From: CAJMSU01 sp964650315
Lineage (GTDB): Bacteria > Bacillota_I > Bacilli_A > RF39 > UBA660
Direction: 5' to 3'
Assembly (NCBI GenBank): GCA_964650315.1
Contig: CAZYQE010000001.1
Span: forward strand, 62,001-126,000
DNA length: 64,000 nt
Part shown: positions 1 through 8,512 of the stretch, in pieces
How the letters are laid out: the number at the start of each line of letters is the position of its first letter
Numbering within the stretch: position 1 is the first letter of the stretch
Translations under genes and position numbers: made by a program
Notes under the pieces: model-generated
Databases searched by the model: none
Told to the model about the DNA's origin: nothing
Seen by the model: the letters and a program-made list of their open reading frames with translations, nothing else

Positions 1-2925
1 GATTATTCTCAAATAAAACATTTTGATTTTATCAAAGAAGTAACAGAAACAGAAGATAATATGGGGTTCAGTATATTATTTATAGAAAACAAATTAAAGA
101 ATTTACCTAGTAGATGTAATGACTTTATATCATTAGGGGATAAAACATCTGGTATTTTAGAAAACTCTTATGAAAAACAAGAACAAAGATTATTCCATGA
201 TGAAATTAATTATACAATTAATATGATGGATTTAACTAGTAAAGTATCTAATATACCTATTGAATTTGATAATGAAGAAGGACAAGCTAACCTACCTGAA
301 TCAATTACATTCTTAGAAATGGAAAAGGTAGGTAAAGTAAAACAATTAAATATATTAAACAGATGGAATACATGCGATACAACACAAAGTTTAAAAGCAG
401 AAATTGGTGTTGGTGAAGATGGTAATTATATGTATTTAGATTTACATGAAAAATTCCATGGACCACATGGTTTAATAGCTGGTATGACTGGTTCTGGTAA
501 ATCAGAATTTATTATTACATGGGTATTATCAATGTGTATTAATTATAGTCCTGATGAAGTAGCATTTATATTAATCGACTACAAAGGTGGAGGTTTAGCA
601 TATGCTTTTGAAAACCAAGCTACAGGTATAAGACTTCCTCATTTAGCAGGTACTATAACAAACTTAGATAAAGCTGAAATGGATAGAACTTTAGTTAGTA
701 TTGAAAGTGAAGCTCAAAGAAGACAAAAAATATTTAATAAAGTAAGAGATGAATTAGGTGAAAGTACACTTGATATTTATAAATATCAACAATTCTATAA
801 TGAAGGTAAAGTTGAAGAACCACTTCCTCATTTATTTATAATTTGTGATGAGTTTGCAGAGTTAAAATCACAACAACCTGACTTTATGGATAACTTAATA
901 AGTATTGCACGTATTGGTCGTTCCTTAGGAGTACACTTGATACTTGCTACACAAAAACCAAGTGGTGTAGTAAATGATCAAATTTGGTCAAATGCTAAAT
1001 TCCATGTATGTTTAAAAGTTCAAGATGCTAGTGATTCTAATGAAATGTTAAAGAAACCAGATGCTGCAGCTTTAAAAGAAGCAGGAAGATTCTACTTGCA
1101 AGTAGGATATGATGAATACTTTGCACTAGGACAATCAGCTTGGTGTGGAGCCAAATATTATCCTGCAGATCAAATAGTAAAACAAGTAGATAAGAGTGTT
1201 AACTTTATAGATGATATTGGAATGATTTATAAAAGTATTCAAGCAGGTAGTAGTAATACAAAAAAAGTAGAAGAACAAGGAGAACAAATATCTGCAGTTA
1301 TGGATGAAATAATTAAAACTGCAAAACAACAAAATAAGATGACTAAGAGATTATGGTTAGAAAATATACCAGAAGTAATTTTAGTAGATGATCTTATTAA
1401 GAAATATAATTTAACATTTGATAACAATAATATAAAAGCAATCATAGGTGAATATGATGCTCCAGAAAAACAAGAACAAGGACTACTTGAGTATAATTAC
1501 TTAAAACAAGGAAATACTATTATCTATAGTAGAGAAGGTGAAGAATCAGAACAATTCCTTGATAGTATAATATATTCAACTATTAAGAATTATAGTTCTG
1601 AATATATTAATTTCTATATTTTAGACTATGGTTCACAATCATCATATAAATTTATAGATGCTCCACATATAGGTGATATAGTAACATTAGGTGATGATGA
1701 AAAATATAATAATTTATTTAAAATGATTTCTGATGAAATCAAAGAAAGAAAAAAACTATTTGCTCAATATGGTGGTAGTTATGAAAATTACCAAAAAAAT
1801 AGTGATAAAGTAGTACCATTAAAAATTATAATTTTAAATAACTATGATTCAATAAATGAAAATGATCAAAAACTTTTTGAAAACTTACCAAAATATGTCA
1901 GAGATTCAGAAAGATATGGAATTATATTTATTGCAACTGCAACAGGTGTTAATTCAATTACTAATAGAATTGCACAAAATTTTGGAAATATCTATGGAAT
2001 GAGATTAAAAGATTCCTATGATTATGCATCAATATTACCAGCTAAGAAGAAAATAGTTCCTAGAGATATGATTGGAAGAGGATTATATAAGGATGAAGGT
2101 GTATTACATGAGTTCCAAACTGCATCTATAACTAATCCTGATCAAGAAACAAACAAATATATAATAGAAGAATGTAAAAAACTAAATAATAACACTAATC
2201 CAAAAGCTAAACATATTCCAACGTTACCAGAACAAGTTACTATAGATTATGTAGAAGATAAAATAACTGATATTAGTAAAATGCCTATTGGTATAAATCA
2301 AAAAACACTATCGGTAGTGACACATGATTTTACAATAACAAAAGGTACAACTGTTACATCTATCAATATAAATTATTTAAAGAATTTTGCAGTTAGTTTA
2401 GCTACAGAATTTAAAAAGTTACAAAATACAACATTAGTTATATTTGATCCAAAGAAAGAATTAGAAAAATTTGGTAAAAGTATTAATAATTATTACTATG
2501 GAGATTTTGACAACATAGTAGATAAATTAAACAATTATATAGATAAAACAATAAAAACTAAAAAGAATACTAATATAGTAATTATGATATATAGTGTTTC
2601 TAAATTTATAGATTCAATCAGTAGTATGGATAGAATTACAGATTTACTACAAAAATATGAAAATATATCATTAGTAGTATTTGATAGTGCATCTCAATTA
2701 AAAGGATACTTGTATGATGACTGGTATAAAAAATATTTTGATGCAAGTGGTATTTATGTAGGGCATGGAGTAAGTGATCAGAGTGTATTAAAAATTTCTA
2801 GTTATTCTAAAGAGTTAAGTAAAGAAGTTCCTACTAATATTGGTTTCTATATTAATGAAGGACAATATAAGATAATAAAATTAATTGAATTCGAAAAGAT
2901 GAATTTAGGTGATGATGATGAATGA
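1..2925 (+). CDS. essC: EssC/YukB-type FtsK/SpoIIIE ATPase of the type VIIb secretion system, 5' end cut by the window
   Basis: Reading is open from base 1, so the methionine at base 61 is internal and the N-terminal FHA and membrane parts lie outside the window. EssC is the membrane motor that recognises and drives export of WXG100 and effector proteins. The first ATPase domain is intact: Walker A GMTGSGKSE at about residue 161 and Walker B LFIICDE near residue 283, followed by ILATQKPSGVV. Two further FtsK-like domains follow, near residues 500 and 770. Their P-loop positions have lost the GxGKS signature (YSREGEESEQF in the second, ITKGTTVTS in the third), so they are probably non-catalytic. 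The stop overlaps the start of the ubiquitin-like gene, which indicates an operon. Confidence in the family is very high. Confidence 0.95.
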   Translation, partial: DYSQIKHFDFIKEVTETEDNMGFSILFIENKLKNLPSRCNDFISLGDKTSGILENSYEKQEQRLFHDEINYTINMMDLTSKVSNIPIEFDNEEGQANLPESITFLEMEKVGKVKQLNILNRWNTCDTTQSLKAEIGVGEDGNYMYLDLHEKFHGPHGLIAGMTGSGKSEFIITWVLSMCINYSPDEVAFILIDYKGGGLAYAFENQATGIRLPHLAGTITNLDKAEMDRTLVSIESEAQRRQKIFNKVRDELGESTLDIYKYQQFYNEGKVEEPLPHLFIICDEFAELKSQQPDFMDNLISIARIGRSLGVHLILATQKPSGVVNDQIWSNAKFHVCLKVQDASDSNEMLKKPDAAALKEAGRFYLQVGYDEYFALGQSAWCGAKYYPADQIVKQVDKSVNFIDDIGMIYKSIQAGSSNTKKVEEQGEQISAVMDEIIKTAKQQNKMTKRLWLENIPEVILVDDLIKKYNLTFDNNNIKAIIGEYDAPEKQEQGLLEYNYLKQGNTIIYSREGEESEQFLDSIIYSTIKNYSSEYINFYILDYGSQSSYKFIDAPHIGDIVTLGDDEKYNNLFKMISDEIKERKKLFAQYGGSYENYQKNSDKVVPLKIIILNNYDSINENDQKLFENLPKYVRDSERYGIIFIATATGVNSITNRIAQNFGNIYGMRLKDSYDYASILPAKKKIVPRDMIGRGLYKDEGVLHEFQTASITNPDQETNKYIIEECKKLNNNTNPKAKHIPTLPEQVTIDYVEDKITDISKMPIGINQKTLSVVTHDFTITKGTTVTSININYLKNFAVSLATEFKKLQNTTLVIFDPKKELEKFGKSINNYYYGDFDNIVDKLNNYIDKTIKTKKNTNIVIMIYSVSKFIDSISSMDRITDLLQKYENISLVVFDSASQLKGYLYDDWYKKYFDASGIYVGHGVSDQSVLKISSYSKELSKEVPTNIGFYINEGQYKIIKLIEFEKMNLGDDDE

Positions 2926-3181
2926 CAAAGTATTAATAAAATTGATTGTCCCAGAAATAGATTTTGATTTTGATATGTTCATACCTATAAATGAACAAAT
3001 ATGGAAGATAAAAAAACTAGTAGTAAAATCTATAAGTGATTTAATTGGTATAGATGAAATATTAGATAAAGATGATCCAATATTAATAAATAAAACCACA
3101 TCAGAAATTTATAAAAATAATATAGTGGTTAAAGATACAAATATTAGAAATTCTACTGAAATAGTTTTACTATTCAAATAA
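2918..3181 (+). CDS. esaB: EsaB/YukD ubiquitin-like type VII secretion protein
   Basis: A small protein of about 87 residues with a beta-grasp (ubiquitin-like) pattern: a first strand VLIKLIVPEIDFDFDMF, a helix, and a last strand TEIVLLF preceded by the NIVVKDTNIRNST turn typical of YukD/EsaB. EsaB is a cytosolic component or regulator of type VIIb secretion and is usually encoded beside essC. The reading frame opens at a GTG at 2909 followed by three ATGs. AGGTG at 2907-2911 best serves the last ATG at 2918. The gene overlaps the end of essC, implying translational coupling. Its short length and position make the assignment good, although the family diverges fast. Confidence 0.8.
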   Translation: MNDKVLIKLIVPEIDFDFDMFIPINEQIWKIKKLVVKSISDLIGIDEILDKDDPILINKTTSEIYKNNIVVKDTNIRNSTEIVLLFK

Positions 3182-3268
3182 TTGACACTATTTTACAATT
3201 TATATCACTTAATTGTTGACTATGACAAAACAATAAATTACAATTAAATTAGATAGGGTGCCACCTAT
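3182..3268 (+). promoter_or_regulatory. SigA-type promoter for the first T7SS cargo module
   Basis: TTGACT at 3216-3221 and TACAAT at 3239-3244 are separated by exactly 17 bases. A short inverted repeat (ATAGG/CCTAT, about 3253-3268) lies in the leader before the next gene. The promoter separates essC-esaB from the WXG100-like and effector genes downstream. The boxes are seen; activity is inferred. Confidence 0.6.
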
Positions 3269-3292
3269 TTGATAATTAAGGAGAGTGATAAA

Positions 3293-3925
3293 ATGGCAGA
3301 AATAGATCCAAATGCAGTAAATCCAATGGCTAATAGAATTACACAAGACTTAGGAGATTTTGCATCAAAATTTAGTAACTCTTTAGGTACTTTTGCTACA
3401 GAAGCAGGAGATGCTTGGGGTTCAGTAGAAGCAAAAGAATTTAGTGGAAAGGCAAAAGAAGCTATAACAGAGTTGCAAAGAGATTATAATGCTCGCATGC
3501 AAGAAAAAATTTCAGCATTAAATACTAATATAGGAAATCATGCACAACGTAATCATGAGAGTTATTCAAAAATTGAATTTACACCTTTAAGTTTTAATGC
3601 AAATACTTTAGATCAAATTGATGAAGAAAATGGTAATGGTAAACATGGTATTAAAGAAGGAGTTAAGATTCAACCAATATATAACACATTTGCAACAGGT
3701 GCAAAAAGTGCAATTTCTGAACTTAATTCATTACCAGGAGCAGTTCAAGCACTAGATGTTTTTGGTGAAAATGAAACTTCAGCAGTAGTTGCTGCTATTA
3801 GAAAAGCTGTTACAAAGTTCTCAGAATATTATAATGAATTACATAACGGATTCGAAAAAGCAACTGGTATAGTTGATGAGAATGATAATAACTTAATTGA
3901 TACTAATACTGGTAATTTAAATTAA
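3293..3925 (+). CDS. Tandem WXG100-like helical protein, probable T7SS substrate or partner
   Basis: The start is the ATG at 3293, behind AAGGAG; earlier in-frame starts lack a ribosome site. The 210-residue product is almost entirely helical with no signal peptide or membrane segment. The first half has a WXG100-like helical hairpin with AWGSVEAKEF at the turn, followed by a long second helix. The second half (from about residue 130) repeats the hairpin plan and ends with YYNELHNGFEKATG. WXG100 proteins are exported as helical hairpin dimers through EssC; a single chain with two such halves could mimic a dimer. It is the first gene behind a good promoter and is followed by two strong hairpins. 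Exact family not recognised; the T7SS link rests on fold and context. Confidence 0.55.
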   Translation: MAEIDPNAVNPMANRITQDLGDFASKFSNSLGTFATEAGDAWGSVEAKEFSGKAKEAITELQRDYNARMQEKISALNTNIGNHAQRNHESYSKIEFTPLSFNANTLDQIDEENGNGKHGIKEGVKIQPIYNTFATGAKSAISELNSLPGAVQALDVFGENETSAVVAAIRKAVTKFSEYYNELHNGFEKATGIVDENDNNLIDTNTGNLN

Positions 3926-3931
3926 TAATTA

Positions 3932-3955
3932 ATTCAGAAAACTATTTTTCTGAAT
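3932..3955 (+). other. Perfect 10-bp RNA hairpin after the WXG100-like gene
   Basis: ATTCAGAAAA at 3932-3941 pairs perfectly with TTTTCTGAAT at 3946-3955 across a four-base loop. No uninterrupted T tract follows, so it may be a processing or stability element or a leaky terminator. Confidence 0.7.
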
Positions 3956-3956
3956 C

Positions 3957-3988
3957 TATAGCAACTAAAGATATATTTAGTTGCTATA
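3957..3988 (+). other. Perfect 13-bp RNA hairpin in tandem with the previous one
   Basis: TATAGCAACTAAA at 3957-3969 pairs perfectly with TTTAGTTGCTATA at 3976-3988 across a six-base loop. It is followed by TATTTAT, which is not a strong T run. It begins one base after the preceding hairpin and ends 22 bases before the next start codon. Confidence 0.7.
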
Positions 3989-4010
3989 TATTTATAAAAA
4001 TGGTGATATT

Positions 4011-4874
4011 ATGACTAAGATTAATGTAAAAGAAGCCAAAAAACATGTGGCAATATTATCAAAGTTATTAGATTCATATAAAGAAAATCACAAAACGATT
4101 GAGTATGGATATAATAATATGATGAAATACTGGAAAGATAATAAATATCCAGAATTTTTTGGTTTAGTTAATAATAATCAATTAGTTAATATATATAATA
4201 TCGCTAGATTAGAAAATTCTATTAAAACATTATCAAGAGTAATAGAAAAGTATTCTGATATTGGAAATAATATTGAATATGATCCAAATAAAGAAGATTA
4301 TATAATTCAAAAATTTGATAATTTATCTGATAAAATAAATAAAGCAATTATTAAATATAATGAATTTGGTAACACTTCTTCATATGATAAAAATAATAAA
4401 ATAATTGATACAAAGAAAAATATAACAAAAGTAAAAACAAATATAGAAAATATTCAAGATAAAATAAAAGAAAAATATAAACAAACCGGTTTAATAGAAA
4501 AAGACTTAAATTCAATATTAACTAAAGAAGAATTTGATAATGTATTAACAAATCAATTAGATTATAATAGTAAATATAAGATAGGTGGGAGAATTATTTT
4601 TGATGAAATAGAAATTGCTATACTAAATAAAAAGAATAAAGTATATTTTGATGATCAAAAAGAATTGATTAATAAATTAGAATTAAATTTTGATGAATTA
4701 ATTAAGTATTGCATCTCTAATTTATTTACTAGTATAAATGAATATAATAATGGAATAATAAATCAATTGAAAACAGTAAATAAAACTAATGAAAATTTAT
4801 ATAATGATTTAAGTAATTACTGTGAAGAAACAACTAATATGGTTAGAGAAAATATTGAAAGATTAGAAGGTTAG
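4011..4874 (+). CDS. Helical coiled-coil protein of the T7SS module, function unknown
   Basis: The ATG at 4011 follows TGGTGATATT, the ribosome-site style used across this window. The product has 287 residues, is rich in Lys, Asn, Ile and Glu, and is predicted to be nearly all helix, with heptad-like stretches around residues 100-170 and 240-287. No signal peptide, membrane helix or catalytic motif is visible. A YWKDNKYPEFFG segment near residue 40 is only loosely WXG-like. Its place between a WXG100-like gene and an exported metallopeptidase candidate fits a LXG-like targeting partner or chaperone, but no family is recognised. Its stop is nine bases before the next ATG. Confidence 0.5.
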   Translation: MTKINVKEAKKHVAILSKLLDSYKENHKTIEYGYNNMMKYWKDNKYPEFFGLVNNNQLVNIYNIARLENSIKTLSRVIEKYSDIGNNIEYDPNKEDYIIQKFDNLSDKINKAIIKYNEFGNTSSYDKNNKIIDTKKNITKVKTNIENIQDKIKEKYKQTGLIEKDLNSILTKEEFDNVLTNQLDYNSKYKIGGRIIFDEIEIAILNKKNKVYFDDQKELINKLELNFDELIKYCISNLFTSINEYNNGIINQLKTVNKTNENLYNDLSNYCEETTNMVRENIERLEG

Positions 4875-4882
4875 TGATATAT

Positions 4883-5119
4883 ATGACAAAAGAAGAATAT
4901 CAAAAATTATATGTAGATATTAAAGAATTAATAGATCGTATAAATATTTTTGTTAATTATAATGAATATGTTATAGGTGATATGAAAAATACATTTACTA
5001 TTAATGAACATATCATATTTGAAGATAGATTTGTTGAATATAGTGATCTAATTGATTCAGTACAAAATGTACTATCTAACGAAATAATACCGGATTTAGA
5101 AAATAAATTATCTGAATAG
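4883..5119 (+). CDS. Small helical T7SS-module protein
   Basis: A 78-residue acidic helical protein (MTKEEYQKLYVDIKELIDR at the N terminus) of WXG100-like size, but without a clear WxG turn. An in-frame GTG at 4874 overlaps the upstream stop; the ATG at 4883 is more likely. It sits directly before the metallopeptidase gene, with ten bases between, and is presumably co-translated. Small helical proteins in this position in type VIIb loci often act as targeting partners for an effector; that role is an inference from context only. Confidence 0.5.
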   Translation: MTKEEYQKLYVDIKELIDRINIFVNYNEYVIGDMKNTFTINEHIIFEDRFVEYSDLIDSVQNVLSNEIIPDLENKLSE

Positions 5120-5129
5120 GAGTTTTATT

Positions 5130-6122
5130 ATGCCATCATTTAATAATAAAAGAATAAATTTTAAAACAGCTAAAAAATCAATGTTTGAAAAACCAAATAC
5201 AAAAAATATGAATTTTTTTGAAAAAGTAACTAATGAGATAGAAACATTTGCAGTAGACCTATTAGAACCAACAGGTTTAATAGATGGAATGGAAGAAGAC
5301 TTTAATGACAAAATAAATGATTACTTAGCTATTTTAGATCATAAAAAAACTTTGCCATCAAATTTAACAAATAAAGATATAAGAAATGAGTTAAAAGATA
5401 TAGTTAAAAAATATGACGAAAATGATGGATATATGAATATCTCTAAAGAAAAAATAAATGAGATAAAAAGAAAGTTATTTATATTTTCTGGTAAAGGTTT
5501 TAAATATTATGGAGTTAATGAAGTTGAAATAGGTGATGGAAGTAAAGCAAAAACAATTGAATGTGATAGTTATATAGCAGATGATGGAAATATATACTTT
5601 TGCCAAACTGGTGGTCTTATTACATTAAATAATATGCGTATGGTAGCTGCAACTATGAGAAGAGTAAAAAAAGATATTCCAGATCATGATAATGGAAAAT
5701 TAGATACAATTGTTATTTCATATAGTGATCATCCAAATAATAGCAAGAATAAACATATTGTAGGGGAAGCTACTGAAGATCTACAAAAGATAAGTCTATA
5801 TGATGTAAGGGTAAGTAAACATAACAAAGTAAAAAGAACGATTTATCATGAAGTAGCTCATATTGTAGATCAAAAATATAAAAAATCTGATTCTAAAGAA
5901 TGGAAAGAAGCTTGTGAAAAAGATCATAAGTGGAGTAGTAATTATGCATATAGATCTTTTAAAAAATTGAAACATCAATATAGTGAAGATTATGCTGAAT
6001 CAGTTGCAAATTTAAAAATGATGGGTAGTGAAAAATATCAAAAAAAATATCCAAATAGATATAAAATATTAGAAAAACAATATCCGTATTTATGTTATGA
6101 AGGTGAAAATCATGGAGAATAA
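5130..6122 (+). CDS. ATLF-like (lethal-factor type) zinc metallopeptidase, candidate T7SS effector
   Basis: A 330-residue protein. HEVAH at residues 240-244 is the HExxH zinc site, followed by a Tyr-rich helix and SEDYAES (residues 285-291), where the Glu is the expected third ligand. This HExxH...Y..S.EDxAE arrangement is that of the anthrax lethal factor C-terminal/Pro-Pro-endopeptidase fold. The N terminus starts SFNNKRINFK, nearly the same tag as in the otherwise unrelated protein encoded at 6403. No signal peptide or membrane segment is present, as expected for T7SS cargo. It is followed by a small acidic overlapping gene that could encode immunity. Substrate unknown. The protease fold is well supported; export through T7SS is inferred. 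Confidence 0.75.
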   Translation: MPSFNNKRINFKTAKKSMFEKPNTKNMNFFEKVTNEIETFAVDLLEPTGLIDGMEEDFNDKINDYLAILDHKKTLPSNLTNKDIRNELKDIVKKYDENDGYMNISKEKINEIKRKLFIFSGKGFKYYGVNEVEIGDGSKAKTIECDSYIADDGNIYFCQTGGLITLNNMRMVAATMRRVKKDIPDHDNGKLDTIVISYSDHPNNSKNKHIVGEATEDLQKISLYDVRVSKHNKVKRTIYHEVAHIVDQKYKKSDSKEWKEACEKDHKWSSNYAYRSFKKLKHQYSEDYAESVANLKMMGSEKYQKKYPNRYKILEKQYPYLCYEGENHGE

Positions 6123-6306
6123 AAAAGAAATATATTATTATGATGCCGATGGTAATGCAACTGAAGATGAAAATGAAGCATTTAGAGGATACATATGTGA
6201 ATATGACAATAATGGAAAACTGATTTCAGAAACCTCTTTTTTAACAGATAAAGGTTATGAAACAGAAGAAACAAACAAAGAAGATCAATTAACATATGAT
6301 TATTAA
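6112..6306 (+). CDS. Small acidic protein, candidate immunity partner of the metallopeptidase
   Basis: The ATG at 6112 lies inside the end of the metallopeptidase gene, so the genes overlap by 11 bases; AAGGTG at 6100-6105 is its ribosome site. The 64-residue product is strongly acidic and has YYDADGNATEDENEAF and CEYDNNGKLISETSF, resembling paired strand-turn units. There is no membrane segment. A terminator follows immediately, so the pair forms the end of an operon. Effector-immunity pairing is inferred from overlap, size and charge; the family is not recognised. Confidence 0.55.
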   Translation: MENKKEIYYYDADGNATEDENEAFRGYICEYDNNGKLISETSFLTDKGYETEETNKEDQLTYDY

Positions 6307-6318
6307 TATTTACAAAAG

Positions 6319-6346
6319 TTGTCACTTTATAGTGATAATTTTTTTT
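6319..6346 (+). terminator. Rho-independent terminator after the metallopeptidase pair
   Basis: TTGTCACT pairs with AGTGATAA (one G-T pair) across the loop TTAT, followed by eight T. It ends the first T7SS cargo operon. Confidence 0.8.
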
Positions 6347-6402
6347 ATTATATAAAATATATGATAAAATTATATTATAAAGATAGAATAGGAGGTTTTA
6401 TT

Positions 6403-7989
6403 ATGACATCATTTAATAATAAAAGAGTAAATTTTAAAAAAACAGATAAAAAGACTAAAAAAACGTCCTATAAACAAAAAGAATTTAAATTAGAAAATGA
6501 TACTAAAAAAGATTATAAAAAAACTCCAACTAAAAGATTTACTGAATCAAGTGTTAATAGTAAAAGTTGGAATAAATTAAATATAAAACTAGAACAAGAA
6601 AGAAAAATTCCAATGACTGTAGATACTAATGTAAAATATGATGTATATGTTGATGGTAAAAAACTAGGGACTTTTAAAAGTGGAGAATATGAATTTGATG
6701 TAAGTAAATCTAAATTCCAAAAACATAAAATTAGTATAGTAAAAGCAGGAGAAGATAAATCCAAAGGTGATAATTATGAATACATGTTTGGATCAGAAAA
6801 TGGATTAGAAGAAGCCTCTCTTTCTATTGGACTAATGGATTTTATTACAAGACCAGTTCTTGAAGCTGTTGAGAATCTAGGTGATGGTGTAGTTACATTA
6901 GGTGGAGGATTAGTTTCTGGTATTGCATCACTTTTTAGTGAAGAAGCAGCAGAAAGCATAGATCAAGGTGTAAAAGATTGGGTAACAGCCGATTCAACAG
7001 GTGATTTACTTAATCAATCAGCTTTAAAAAAATATACTAAACCTATGTCAAAAGCTATTCAAAGACCTATAGAAGGTGTAGAAATTGCAGTAGGAGGACC
7101 TGTTGGTTTTGCTTTGGTTGGTGTTCAAGAAGCAGGTTCAGAAACAGTAAAACATAATGGAGAGTTTAATGATGAAGCTGCAATAGATGCTTTTGGAGGA
7201 ACAATAACATCATATTTTTATAGTGAACTTTATGCAGCAGGAGCAGAAGTAGCTTTAAATAATGGTAAAGGTTCTATTGGTGATATAGTGTCTACTAGTG
7301 CTAAAAAAGTATATAATTTAAGAACTGCAGAAGGTAGATATCAATTTGAACAAGGTTTTAAAGAAACACTTGCTAATCCATATTCATGGAGAAATGCAGT
7401 AGGTTTAGAAGCATACAGTTTTATAAAATATGCTAACAATAGTTACAAAGCAGGTTCTCTTAGTTGGGAAAACTTCGAAAAAATAGTAAATAAAATATGG
7501 ATTAATAAAGGTGTTATAAGTACATTTGGTGGACTTGGTAGTGTAGAAGTTAGTGGTGATGTAACTGTTAAAAGTATTGTAGGTGAAGAAGGATCAGCTC
7601 TATATGAAGAATTTGAGATAGAACAAAAAATAGCTAAAAAACATCCAGAAGTTGAAAATATGAGTATGGAAGAAATATTAGATAAATATCCAGATGAGGT
7701 TATTAAATATGATAAAAGCATATCAGAAAAAGAAGTGATAGGTAATACTAAACAATTTAAAAATAGAAAAGAACTTGCTACATATGAAGCAAGAAGAAAA
7801 TATATAAGAAAAAATGGTAATGATGCATGGAATAATTTATCTCAAGGTAAGCAAAAAGAATTAATAAAAACAGAAATAAATCAAATAAAACAATTAACAT
7901 ATGATAAGTATGAAAAGGTCAAAGAAAAAATTGGGTACCTAATAGCACAAAATAGTTTAGATACAGCCACAGAAGGGTATGCAGAATAA
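6403..7989 (+). CDS. Candidate T7SS effector with shared N-terminal tag, unknown C-terminal domain
   Basis: The ATG at 6403 follows AGGAGG; an in-frame TTG upstream lies inside a terminator and is rejected. The 528-residue product starts SFNNKRVNFK, matching the metallopeptidase N terminus, then a Lys-rich linker (to about residue 65) and a small beta-rich domain (about 70-115, YDVYVDGKKLGTFKSGEYEF). The middle (about 135-300) is Gly/Ala-rich and helical, like the pretoxin regions of polymorphic toxins. The C-terminal 200 residues are charged helices with no recognisable catalytic motif. It is followed at 20 bases by a small gene that could be its partner. Secretion and toxicity are inferred; function unknown. 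Confidence 0.55.
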   Translation: MTSFNNKRVNFKKTDKKTKKTSYKQKEFKLENDTKKDYKKTPTKRFTESSVNSKSWNKLNIKLEQERKIPMTVDTNVKYDVYVDGKKLGTFKSGEYEFDVSKSKFQKHKISIVKAGEDKSKGDNYEYMFGSENGLEEASLSIGLMDFITRPVLEAVENLGDGVVTLGGGLVSGIASLFSEEAAESIDQGVKDWVTADSTGDLLNQSALKKYTKPMSKAIQRPIEGVEIAVGGPVGFALVGVQEAGSETVKHNGEFNDEAAIDAFGGTITSYFYSELYAAGAEVALNNGKGSIGDIVSTSAKKVYNLRTAEGRYQFEQGFKETLANPYSWRNAVGLEAYSFIKYANNSYKAGSLSWENFEKIVNKIWINKGVISTFGGLGSVEVSGDVTVKSIVGEEGSALYEEFEIEQKIAKKHPEVENMSMEEILDKYPDEVIKYDKSISEKEVIGNTKQFKNRKELATYEARRKYIRKNGNDAWNNLSQGKQKELIKTEINQIKQLTYDKYEKVKEKIGYLIAQNSLDTATEGYAE

Positions 7990-8008
7990 TATATAAGGAG
8001 GAATTATT

Positions 8009-8497
8009 ATGAATAGTTTATTTCGTGCAAGTCTTTTAGCGACTAAAAAATTAGACTTAGCACTTGATCATAATCAATTAGATGAGTTTTTATGTGGATA
8101 TCCAGTATATCAAATGGATGAAGTAGATGAAAAAGGAAATGAAATTCCAAATTCAAAATTAATTATGGAAGCAATTTATAGAATACATAATTCACGTCCA
8201 GAAATAGAATTAGATAAAATGACTTTTGATACAATAAAAGAGCTTTTGAAAACTGATAAATCATCAGAAGATATATTAAATATTTTAGATAATATAGAAT
8301 ATCAAATAGAAGCTGAAAAATCAGGAACAGCAACTTTTAAAATGAATTGTGAAGAATTATTAAAAGCTTTAAAAGAAAATCTTATAGAGAATAAAGAATT
8401 ATATGAATCAGGTTCTTATAAAGATATGGAATTTATAAGAATGTTAAATGAGAAACAAGAAAAAATAAAAGAATCTATGAATGGAAAAAGTATATAA
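8009..8497 (+). CDS. Unknown protein following the tagged effector candidate, possible immunity protein
   Basis: A 162-residue, acidic, soluble and mostly helical protein, with a strong AAGGAGG site before the ATG. Nothing in it matches a family I recognise. The N-terminal part has FLCGYPVYQMDEVDEKGNEI; the rest is charged helices. It lies 19 bases after a T7SS cargo candidate and 15 bases before a DUF4176 gene, all on one strand, so it is probably co-transcribed. An immunity or chaperone role is a context guess. Confidence 0.45.
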   Translation: MNSLFRASLLATKKLDLALDHNQLDEFLCGYPVYQMDEVDEKGNEIPNSKLIMEAIYRIHNSRPEIELDKMTFDTIKELLKTDKSSEDILNILDNIEYQIEAEKSGTATFKMNCEELLKALKENLIENKELYESGSYKDMEFIRMLNEKQEKIKESMNGKSI

Positions 8498-8512
8498 AAG
8501 GGAGATATATTT

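Noticed and set aside
6319..6402. TTG start at 6319 for the tagged effector candidate
   Set aside because: The TTG lies in a terminator stem; AGGAGG directly before the ATG at 6403 gives the start, and the shared tag begins there.
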